Source: an uncultured Eubacterium sp.
GTDB taxonomy: Bacteria > Bacillota > Clostridia > Lachnospirales > CAG-274
NCBI GenBank assembly: GCA_900545305.1
Contig: UQYD01000001.1
Coordinates: 107,345 to 171,344, forward strand
Length of the DNA: 64,000 bases
Reading direction: 5' to 3'
Each line of letters opens with the position of its first letter. The stretch's first letter is position 1. The position numbers and the translations under genes are program-made. Shown here piece after piece: positions 1-7,500 of the stretch. The notes beneath the pieces are model-generated. The model did not search any database. It saw only the letters and a program-made list of their open reading frames with translations, and was not told the DNA's origin.

Positions 1-1202
1 CCCTTGATGGCAGAGTAAAGGCTGTTGACGGAGTTTTGCCTATGGTACTTTCTGCAAGGGACAACGGCTTTAAAAGATGTTTTGTTCCTTGTGAAAATGC
101 CGATGAAGCTGCTTTGGTAAATGATATTTCGGTATATCCGGTCAGTTCAGTATCACAGCTTGTAGATTACTTTAATGGTAAAATTAGAATTGAACCTAGA
201 ATCGTTGATATAGAGGCATTTTTTAATAATAAAGAACAGGAAACAAATGACTTTGCTGATGTAAAAGGTCAGGAAAACGTAAAAAGAGCTTTAGAGATTG
301 CTGCTGCCGGTATGCACAATGTACTTATGATAGGACCTCCCGGTTCTGGTAAGACAATGATGGCAAAAAGACTTCCTACTATATTACCGGACTTATCTAT
401 GGAAGAAAGTCTTGAAATTACAAAAATATATTCAGTAGCCGGTCTTTTGAGAAACAGAGATGCTCTCTTTACAAAACGTCCCTTTAGAGCACCTCACCAT
501 ACTATTTCCGGTTCAGCAATGGTAGGTGGAGGTAGAATACCAAAACCAGGTGAAGTAAGTCTTTCTCATAATGGCGTTTTGTTTTTAGATGAATTACCGG
601 AATTTAGAAGAAATGTTTTGGAAGAATTAAGACAGCCTTTGGAGGACTGTAAGGTTACTATTTCAAGAGTTAATGGTACAATGACATATCCGGCAAACCT
701 TATGCTTGTGGCATCAATGAACCCTTGTCCTTGTGGCTATTATGGATATTCTGATAAATGCACTTGTTCTCCTAGTCAGATTAAAAGATATATGGGAAAA
801 ATCAGTGGACCTTTGTTGGACAGAATTGATATTCAAATAGAGGCATCAGCTGTAGAATATTCGGATTTGGAAAGTAAGGAAGCTGGCACAAGTTCGTCAG
901 AAATAAAAGAGAGAGTTATAAAAGCTCAAAAGATACAGCTTGAAAGATATAAAAATGATAATATTTTCTTTAACTCACAACTTTCAGCGCCTTTGATTGA
1001 AAAATATTGTGCTTTGGGCGAAAGTGAAAAACAAATGATGAAAACAGCTTTTGACAGACTTAATTTTAGTGCAAGAGCATACCATAAATTACTAAAAATA
1101 GCCAGAACTATTGCAGATTTAGATAGTAGTGAAAATATAGAAATTAGGCACATAGCTGAAGCCTTGCAACTTAGAAATCTGGATAGAGTTACTCTACATT
1201 AG
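1..1202 (+). CDS. comM: ComM/YifB-family Mg-chelatase-like AAA+ ATPase (5' truncated by window edge)
   Basis: AAA+ ATPase of the ComM/YifB family, linked in other bacteria to branch migration during natural transformation. The frame is open to the left edge (LDGRVKAVDGVLPMVLSAR is read before the first in-window TTG/ATG codons), so about 110 N-terminal residues, the Lon-like S5-fold domain start, lie outside. Seen: Walker A GPPGSGKT (about nt 335-358), Walker B LFLDELPEF, and the MNPCPCGYYG cysteine motif followed by the C-terminal Mg-chelatase domain. Followed after 11 nt by dprA, the usual clostridial comM-dprA-topA order. Confidence 0.93.
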   Translation, partial: LDGRVKAVDGVLPMVLSARDNGFKRCFVPCENADEAALVNDISVYPVSSVSQLVDYFNGKIRIEPRIVDIEAFFNNKEQETNDFADVKGQENVKRALEIAAAGMHNVLMIGPPGSGKTMMAKRLPTILPDLSMEESLEITKIYSVAGLLRNRDALFTKRPFRAPHHTISGSAMVGGGRIPKPGEVSLSHNGVLFLDELPEFRRNVLEELRQPLEDCKVTISRVNGTMTYPANLMLVASMNPCPCGYYGYSDKCTCSPSQIKRYMGKISGPLLDRIDIQIEASAVEYSDLESKEAGTSSSEIKERVIKAQKIQLERYKNDNIFFNSQLSAPLIEKYCALGESEKQMMKTAFDRLNFSARAYHKLLKIARTIADLDSSENIEIRHIAEALQLRNLDRVTLH

Positions 1203-1213
1203 GAGTGATTTAT

Positions 1214-2320
1214 ATGAATTGTGATAATAAATACATAATGTGGTTGTCTTCACTTAATAATATAAAATTGTCTATAAGGAGAAAGTTGCTTGATTACTTT
1301 GGCAGTGGAGAGGAATTGTGGCTGGCAAATAGCAAAGATTTAAAATATTCTGAAATTTTAAATACTGCAACAATAGAAAAAATAGTAGCCAGTAGATATA
1401 AATATTCTGCCGATGAAGAACTGGAAAAATTAAACCATATCAATGCTAAATTCTATACAGAAGATGATGAAGAATATCCTGAAAAATTAAAGTATATTCC
1501 AGATGCACCTTTGGGTATATATGTAAGAGGAAATGTAGTTCCTGAACATAGAACAAGTGTAGCCGTTGTAGGCTCAAGGCGAATTACAGACTATGGTGCT
1601 ATGTGTTGTGAAAAGTTTTCAAGAGAACTGGCACAAAATGGAGTTTGTGTTGTAAGTGGACTTGCAATGGGTACAGATGCCGTAGCTCATAGTAGTTGTT
1701 TAAAAGGTGGAGGTATTACCTTTGCTGTTTTAGGTACCGGTGTTGACACTATTTATCCGGCTTGTAATACCAATTTAGCAGATAAAGTTATGGAAAAAGG
1801 CTGTTTAATAAGTGAATTTCCACTAGGAACAAAGGCTTTTCCTGCAAATTTCCCAATAAGAAATAGGATTATAAGTGGTATGTGCGATGTTACGGTCGTT
1901 ATTGAAGCTGATGAAAAAAGTGGCACAATGATAACAGCTAATCACGCATTGGAACAGGGCAGGACAGTTATGGCACTTCCGGGAAATATTACAAGTCGCC
2001 TTAGCAGAGGAACTAACAATTTAATAAGACTTGGAGCAACCGCTGTTACAAAAACAGAGGATATTTTAGAGGAATTGGACATAACAATACAAAGTGAAAA
2101 TACAAAAGAAAATATTAAAAATTCAGGAAAAATTATAAATGGGCTTGCACCAAATGAAAAATTGGTTTATGATTGTATGGATTATGAACCAATTACGATT
2201 GATGAAATAATAGAGAAGATTAATTTGAATATACAGGACGTGTCTTGTGCATTGACTATGTTGGAAGTTCAAGGGCTGATACAAAAAATGTCAGGACAGA
2301 AATATGCAAAAGTTCTGTAG
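1214..2320 (+). CDS. dprA: DNA-processing protein DprA
   Basis: DprA/Smf binds incoming single-stranded DNA and loads RecA. The Rossmann-like core is seen as VGSRRITDYG (about residue 118) and SGLAMGTDAVAH (about 148), with GTGVDTIYP and the SGTMITANHALEQGR segment; the C-terminal 60 residues look like the DprA winged-helix domain. An in-frame GTG lies at 1205, but the aggag at 1201-1205 overlaps it and sits 8 nt before ATG 1214, so 1214 is preferred. The stop codon is part of the ribosome-binding site of topA, so the two are co-transcribed and probably coupled. Confidence 0.93.
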   Translation: MNCDNKYIMWLSSLNNIKLSIRRKLLDYFGSGEELWLANSKDLKYSEILNTATIEKIVASRYKYSADEELEKLNHINAKFYTEDDEEYPEKLKYIPDAPLGIYVRGNVVPEHRTSVAVVGSRRITDYGAMCCEKFSRELAQNGVCVVSGLAMGTDAVAHSSCLKGGGITFAVLGTGVDTIYPACNTNLADKVMEKGCLISEFPLGTKAFPANFPIRNRIISGMCDVTVVIEADEKSGTMITANHALEQGRTVMALPGNITSRLSRGTNNLIRLGATAVTKTEDILEELDITIQSENTKENIKNSGKIINGLAPNEKLVYDCMDYEPITIDEIIEKINLNIQDVSCALTMLEVQGLIQKMSGQKYAKVL

Positions 2321-2331
2321 GAGGATGTATA

Positions 2332-4422
2332 ATGAGTGCGAAAAAATATCTGGTTATTGTGGAGTCACCAGAAAAATCAAAGAATATACATGGCTTTTTA
2401 GGCTCTAACTATAAAGTAATTGCTACCAAAGGCCACGTTAGGGACTTACCTAAAAGTGAACTTGGTATTGATATAGAAAACGATTTTGAACCTAAATACA
2501 TTACTATACGAGGAAAAGGGGAAATATTGGCACAACTTCGTAAAGAAGTTAAAAAAGCTGATAAGGTTTATTTGGCAACTGACCCTGACCGTGAGGGAGA
2601 GGCAATTAGTTGGCATTTATTGTATGCCTTAAAACTTGACCCAGAAAAGACAGCTAGAGTTACATTTAACGAAATTACAAAAGATGTAGTTAAAAAGTCT
2701 ATAAAAGAAGCAAGAGAAATTGATATGGACTTAGTTAATGCACAGCAAGCTAGACGAGAATTAGATAGAATAGTAGGTTATAAAATTAGTCCACTTCTTT
2801 GGAAGAAGGTAAAGAAGGGGCTTAGTGCCGGTAGAGTACAGTCTGTTGCCCTTAAACTTATTTGTGAAAGAGAAGAAGAAATAGAAAACTTTGTTCCACA
2901 GGAATATTGGTCTATTGATTCTGTATTTAAGACAGCAAAGGGTAAGAAGTTTTCTGCTAAGTTTTATGGAGATAAGAATGGCAAGGTTGAATTAAATACA
3001 AAGGAAGAAACAGATAAAATTCTTAATGCCGTTGAAAATGCTGACTTTACTGTAGAAAAGGTAAAGAAAAGTGTTAGAGCTAAGAATGCTCCAGCACCAT
3101 TTACTACAAGTACAATGCAACAGGAAGCATCAAAACTTTTAGGCTTTGCTCCTCAAAAGACAATGAGAATTGCCCAGCAACTTTATGAAGGTATTGATAT
3201 TGAAGGTGAAGGTACAGTAGGTTTGGTATCTTATATCAGAACTGACTCTGTAAGAATTTCTGATGAGGCTTATGAACAGGCCAAAGAAGTTGTTTCAAAA
3301 CGCTATGGCGAAGAATATCTTAGAGAAAAGAAACAGTATAAGACTGATAGTTCAGCACAGGATGCTCACGAAGCTATTAGACCTACAGTAGCACAGAGAT
3401 ACCCTGATTCTATAAAGGAAAGCCTTAGTCGTGACCAGTATAAGCTCTATAAACTTATTTGGGAAAGATTTATGGCCAGTCAGATGATGCCGGCAAAATA
3501 TGCAACTGTAAGTGCAGATATTGGTGCAAATGACTATATTTTTAGAGCAACTGGTTCAACACTTATGTTTGACGGTTATTTAGCTGTATATAAAAAGAAT
3601 GAAGAATTAGACGATGAAAAGGCTATGCCTGAAATACAGGAAAATGATACTGTAGTACCAGTTACTATTGAGGGCAATCAGCATTTCACACAGCCACCTG
3701 CAAGATATTCAGAGGCATTACTTATTAAAACACTTGATGATATAAAGGTAGGTAGACCATCAACTCTTGCTCCGACTATTGCAACAATTCTTGCTAGAAA
3801 TTATGTTACAAAAGAAAAGAAACTTTTGTATTCAACAGAATTAGGCGAAATTGTAAACGAAATTCTTACAAAGAACTTTGAACCAATTATCAATGCTGAA
3901 TTTACAGCAGATATGGAAAATACTCTTGATATGGTTGCTGACGGCAAAATGGAATGGAAGCAGGTATTGAGAGATTTCTATCCTTTACTTGCTGAACTTT
4001 TAGCAGAGGCAGAGGCAAAAGTTGAAAATGTTGAAATTCAAGACGAGGTTACAGACGTTATCTGTGAAGAATGTGGCAGAAATATGGTTGTTAAATACGG
4101 CAAGTATGGTAAGTTCCTTGCCTGCCCAGGTTTCCCAGAATGTAGAAATACAAAACCTCTTTTTGAAGAAGCTGGCGTAAATTGTCCAATTTGTGGTGGT
4201 AAAGTTTTAATTAAGAAGACTAAAAAAGGTAGAAAATATTTTGGTTGTGAACATAATCCGGAATGTAGTATGATTTCTTGGTATAAGCCAACCGGTGAAA
4301 TTTGTCCAGAGTGTGGCGATGTACTTGTAGTAAAGGGTACAAAGACTAAGAGAGTGGCTTGTAATAATCCGGAATGTAATTTTACTAAGGACTATGTAGA
4401 AAAAGAAAATGAAGAAGAATAA
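2332..4422 (+). CDS. topA: DNA topoisomerase I (type IA)
   Basis: Relaxes negative supercoils. 696 residues from ATG 2332, preceded by taggagga at 2319-2326; an open frame continues upstream inside dprA but has no support. Toprim domain: VIVESPEKSKNI and TDPDREGEAISWHL (about residue 82). The catalytic tyrosine is in GLVSYIRTDSVRIS (about residue 300). Three C-terminal four-cysteine zinc ribbons follow: CEECG...CPGFPEC, CPICGG...CEHNPEC and CPECG...CNNPEC (about 575-690). Length and architecture are typical for Firmicutes. Confidence 0.97.
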   Translation: MSAKKYLVIVESPEKSKNIHGFLGSNYKVIATKGHVRDLPKSELGIDIENDFEPKYITIRGKGEILAQLRKEVKKADKVYLATDPDREGEAISWHLLYALKLDPEKTARVTFNEITKDVVKKSIKEAREIDMDLVNAQQARRELDRIVGYKISPLLWKKVKKGLSAGRVQSVALKLICEREEEIENFVPQEYWSIDSVFKTAKGKKFSAKFYGDKNGKVELNTKEETDKILNAVENADFTVEKVKKSVRAKNAPAPFTTSTMQQEASKLLGFAPQKTMRIAQQLYEGIDIEGEGTVGLVSYIRTDSVRISDEAYEQAKEVVSKRYGEEYLREKKQYKTDSSAQDAHEAIRPTVAQRYPDSIKESLSRDQYKLYKLIWERFMASQMMPAKYATVSADIGANDYIFRATGSTLMFDGYLAVYKKNEELDDEKAMPEIQENDTVVPVTIEGNQHFTQPPARYSEALLIKTLDDIKVGRPSTLAPTIATILARNYVTKEKKLLYSTELGEIVNEILTKNFEPIINAEFTADMENTLDMVADGKMEWKQVLRDFYPLLAELLAEAEAKVENVEIQDEVTDVICEECGRNMVVKYGKYGKFLACPGFPECRNTKPLFEEAGVNCPICGGKVLIKKTKKGRKYFGCEHNPECSMISWYKPTGEICPECGDVLVVKGTKTKRVACNNPECNFTKDYVEKENEEE

Positions 4423-4429
4423 ATACTTT

Positions 4430-4470
4430 ATTATGAATCCCGTTTGCATTATGTAAACGGGACGCATAAT
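4430..4470 (+). other. long hairpin without U-tract after topA
   Basis: tcccgtttgca (4438-4448) pairs with tgtaaacggga (4452-4462), apart from one G-U; after a 2x2 internal loop attatg (4430-4435) pairs with cataat (4465-4470). No T-run follows, so this looks like a processing or stability element, or a weak attenuator, between topA and the next gene rather than a classical terminator. Confidence 0.6.
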
Positions 4471-4491
4471 ATAAGGTGAAGGAGGGCGTAT

Positions 4492-4956
4492 ATGGCAGAA
4501 TTGGTTTTATATCGTAGAAGATTTATACCTGATGAAAAGATTTTATTAAAAGATGATAAGGTTGTATCTGTTTCAGATGATGCCATAGTAACAAAATGGG
4601 AAGTGTTGACAAAACGCCATGATTTTACTCATGGTATGTCTTGTTATTATATAAAAGAGGGCTTTAAGGTTAGTAAATTCCTTGATGACAACGATAATAT
4701 TGTTTATTGGTATTGTGATATAATTGAAACTGAAAAAGACGGTAATACATATACTTTTAATGATTTGTTGGCAGATGTTATAATACACAATGATGGCAAA
4801 GTGGAAGTAGTAGACGTTGATGAAATAGGTCGTGCTTTAGAAGAAAATATTTTACCAACAGAATTAATTGCAAAGGCACTTTATCGTTTAGATAAATTAT
4901 TGAGAATAATATATTCTGGCGAATTTGAAAAATATCAAGCACCGTTAAACAATTAA
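4492..4956 (+). CDS. DUF402 family protein
   Basis: 154 residues with the DUF402 pattern: an RRRFIPDE N-terminus, YWYCDI in the middle and the acidic segment DLLADVIIHNDGKVEVVDVDEI. Relatives include Bacillus nucleoside tri/diphosphatases and FomD-type enzymes, which use metal bound by such acidic residues; the substrate here cannot be told from sequence. Start ATG 4492 follows gaaggaggg. It sits 13 nt upstream of radC and reads as part of the run towards glyQS. Confidence 0.8.
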   Translation: MAELVLYRRRFIPDEKILLKDDKVVSVSDDAIVTKWEVLTKRHDFTHGMSCYYIKEGFKVSKFLDDNDNIVYWYCDIIETEKDGNTYTFNDLLADVIIHNDGKVEVVDVDEIGRALEENILPTELIAKALYRLDKLLRIIYSGEFEKYQAPLNN

Positions 4957-4969
4957 TAGAGGTCCATAA

Positions 4970-5710
4970 ATGGATGAGAAAGAAAAGAAACCTAAAAAGA
5001 AAAATATACATAGTGGTCATAGACATAGAGTAAGGCAAAGATTTTTGAAGGAAAATTCCTTAGAAAGTTTTGAAGAATATCAAATTGTGGAATTACTTTT
5101 GTTTTACGCATATCCTATGAAAGATACTAATGAAATGGCACATAAATTGTTAGATACCTATGGCTCATTTCATAATCTGTTGGCAGCAGGTGCCGATGAT
5201 TTAATGGCTAGGGGTAATTTAACAGAGGGTGCAGCTGTTTTAATATCTATGTTGCCTCATATTGCAAGGCGTTATGAAAATAGCTTTTATTCTAAGAAAG
5301 AACAAATTGATACTTTTGCAAGGGCATCAGCATATTTGACTACACTATTGTCGGCTAGACCTTTTGAAAGTTTTGTGCTTTTATGTTTAGATATTAATAA
5401 GCGACTGATAAATTATATTTATATAAGTGATGGTACTACAGACGGTACAAAAGTGTATATTGATAAAGTAGTCGAAAAAGCATTGATAAATAAAGCTAAA
5501 TTTGTTATAATAGGTCATAATCATCCATCAGGTAATAGAGAAATGTCTAATGCTGATTATGTTGCCACTACTGCTATTATTAGAAGTCTTGAACCATTAG
5601 GTATAAAAGTTTTGGACCACATCATTGTTTGTGATAAAAACTGGAAGAATAATTTTAGCTTTGCCAAGGAAAAATATTTTGGTCTAAAATACAACATATC
5701 TGCTGATTAG
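4970..5710 (+). CDS. radC: RadC family JAB/MPN-domain protein
   Basis: 246 residues. N-terminal helix-hairpin-helix region (SGHRHRVRQRFL, then LESFEEYQIVELLLFYAYP) and a C-terminal JAMM metalloprotease-like domain with the zinc motif HNHPSGNREMSNAD (about residues 185-200) and an upstream glutamate in VVEKALI. The original link of RadC to DNA repair in E. coli has been withdrawn, so the role is unknown. Here it lies among housekeeping genes, not in a mobile element. Confidence 0.92.
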   Translation: MDEKEKKPKKKNIHSGHRHRVRQRFLKENSLESFEEYQIVELLLFYAYPMKDTNEMAHKLLDTYGSFHNLLAAGADDLMARGNLTEGAAVLISMLPHIARRYENSFYSKKEQIDTFARASAYLTTLLSARPFESFVLLCLDINKRLINYIYISDGTTDGTKVYIDKVVEKALINKAKFVIIGHNHPSGNREMSNADYVATTAIIRSLEPLGIKVLDHIIVCDKNWKNNFSFAKEKYFGLKYNISAD

Positions 5711-5721
5711 GAGGTAATATT

Positions 5722-5913
5722 ATGAAAAAATTATATAAAATCAGAAGTGAAGCTGTTGTAGGTGGCGTTTGTGCGGGTATCGCAGAATATTTTAATATTG
5801 ATAAAACTGTTGTAAGAGTGGCTTTTGCTCTTATCAGTTTAATGAGTGGTGTATTCTTAGGTGTAGTTTTTTATATTGTTTGTATGATGGTTATGCCTGA
5901 TAAAGATATATAA
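5722..5913 (+). CDS. PspC-domain small membrane protein
   Basis: 63 residues forming a single PspC domain: KLYKIRSEAVVGGVCAGIAEYFNID, then a hydrophobic segment (VRVAFALISLMSGVFLGVVFYIVCMMVMP) that probably spans the membrane. PspC proteins act in envelope stress sensing in proteobacteria; the function of stand-alone copies in Firmicutes is not settled. Strong ribosome-binding site taggaggt at 5708-5715. Lies 11 nt after radC and 21 nt before glyQS. Confidence 0.88.
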   Translation: MKKLYKIRSEAVVGGVCAGIAEYFNIDKTVVRVAFALISLMSGVFLGVVFYIVCMMVMPDKDI

Positions 5914-5934
5914 TTGTTATTTAGGAGGATTACA

Positions 5935-7317
5935 ATGGAAAAGTCAATGGAAAAAGTTGTTGCACTTGCTAAAAACAGAGGTTTTGTTTATCCTGGTTCT
6001 GAAATCTATGGTGGTTTAGCAAATACATGGGACTATGGTCCTTTAGGTGTTGAACTTAAAAATAATGTAAAAAAAGCTTGGTGGAAGAAGTTTGTTCAGG
6101 AAAGCCCTTACAATGTAGGTGTTGACTGTGCAATTCTTATGAACCCAGAAGTATGGGTAGCTAGTGGTCACGTTGGTGGCTTTAGTGACCCTCTTATGGA
6201 CTGTAAGGAATGTCACGAAAGATTTAGAGCTGATAATATCATTGACGATTTTATGAAAGATAATGGTATTGAAGGATCAGCTGATGGTATGACAGAAGCT
6301 GAAATGCAGGCTTATATTGACGAACACAATATTCCTTGCCCTAGCTGTGGTGCTCATAACTTTACTGGCATTAGACAGTTTAACCTTATGTTCAAGACTC
6401 ACGCTGGTGTTACAGAAGATAGCAAGAATGTTGTTTACCTTCGTCCAGAAACTGCACAGGGTATTTTCGTAAACTTTAAAAATGTTCAGAGAACAACAAG
6501 AAAGAAAATTCCTTTCGGTATTGCTCAGGTTGGTAAGTCATTCAGAAATGAAATTACACCTGGTAACTTCACTTTCAGAACTAGAGAATTTGAACAGATG
6601 GAACTTGAATTCTTCTGTAAGCCAGGTACTGAAATTGAATGGTTCAACTACTGGAAAGAATATTGCAGAAATTGGCTTTTAAGCCTTAACGTAGACGAAA
6701 AGAATATTGTTCTTCGTGACCACGAACAGGCTGAACTTGCTCATTATTCAAATGCTACAACAGATATTGAATATATGTTCCCATTTGGTAAGGGTGAACT
6801 TTGGGGTGTTGCATCAAGAACTGACTTCGACCTTAAGGCTCATGCTGAACATTCTGGCGAAGCTATGGACTACTTTGACCCAACTACAAATGAAAAGTAT
6901 GTTCCATATTGTATTGAACCATCTTTAGGTGCAGATAGAGTTACTCTTGCTTTCCTTTGTGAAGCATATGATGAAGAAGAAATTGGCGAAGGTGATGTAA
7001 GAACTGTATTACATTTCCACCCAGCACTTGCTCCTTTCAAGGCTGCTGTATTACCTCTTTCTAAGAAGCTTTCTGAAGAAGCTAGCGAAGTATTTGCAGA
7101 ACTTAGTAAGTACTTTAGATGCGATTTTGATGATGCACAGGGTATTGGTAAGAGATACCGTCGTCAGGACGAAATTGGTACTCCATACTGTATTACATAT
7201 GACTTTGATTCTAAGGAAGACGGTTGCGTAACTGTTCGTGATAGAGATACTATGGAACAGGAAAGAATTAAGATTTCTGAATTAAAGGATTACATTCTCA
7301 AGAAAATTGAATTTTAA
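5935..7317 (+). CDS. glyQS: glycyl-tRNA synthetase (alpha2 type)
   Basis: Charges tRNA-Gly. 460 residues of the single-chain, class II alpha2 type. Motifs: FVYPGSEIYGGLANTWDYGP near the N-terminus, a CPSC zinc pair, motif 2 (FRNEITPGNFTFRTREFEQME) and motif 3 (GADRVTLAFLCEAY); C-terminal anticodon-binding domain (LHFHPALAPFKAAVLPLS). ATG 5935 follows ttaggagga; the extra seven upstream codons lack a site. No T-box or glycine riboswitch precedes it because it is embedded in the operon. Ends at a strong terminator. Confidence 0.97.
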   Translation: MEKSMEKVVALAKNRGFVYPGSEIYGGLANTWDYGPLGVELKNNVKKAWWKKFVQESPYNVGVDCAILMNPEVWVASGHVGGFSDPLMDCKECHERFRADNIIDDFMKDNGIEGSADGMTEAEMQAYIDEHNIPCPSCGAHNFTGIRQFNLMFKTHAGVTEDSKNVVYLRPETAQGIFVNFKNVQRTTRKKIPFGIAQVGKSFRNEITPGNFTFRTREFEQMELEFFCKPGTEIEWFNYWKEYCRNWLLSLNVDEKNIVLRDHEQAELAHYSNATTDIEYMFPFGKGELWGVASRTDFDLKAHAEHSGEAMDYFDPTTNEKYVPYCIEPSLGADRVTLAFLCEAYDEEEIGEGDVRTVLHFHPALAPFKAAVLPLSKKLSEEASEVFAELSKYFRCDFDDAQGIGKRYRRQDEIGTPYCITYDFDSKEDGCVTVRDRDTMEQERIKISELKDYILKKIEF

Positions 7318-7333
7318 TTATACTTTTTAAGAT

Positions 7334-7367
7334 AAGGTGCATTGATTTTGTGTCAATGCACCTTTTT
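7334..7367 (+). terminator. intrinsic terminator after glyQS
   Basis: Twelve-base-pair stem aaggtgcattga / tcaatgcacctt (7334-7345 with 7353-7364), 7-nt loop, and T-tract ending at 7367. Confidence 0.93.
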
Positions 7368-7412
7368 GCAAATATTTTGTTTTAAGTCTTGTAATTGTTT
7401 ACAAAAATAGTA

Positions 7413-7440
7413 TTGCAAAACTGGTGAAATATGGTATAAT
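7413..7440 (+). promoter_or_regulatory. sigma-A promoter of ppdK
   Basis: -35 TTGCAA (7413-7418), 16-nt spacer, perfect -10 TATAAT (7435-7440); ppdK begins at 7501 after taggagg. Confidence 0.8.
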
Positions 7441-7500
7441 AGTTGTAAGATAACTGAATTTAATTGGCAATTTGCACAATTAATATAGGAGGCGGTTGAA

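Noticed and set aside
4970..5710. radC as a sign of a mobile element
   Set aside because: It is embedded in a housekeeping gene run with no integrase, IS or att-like repeat nearby.
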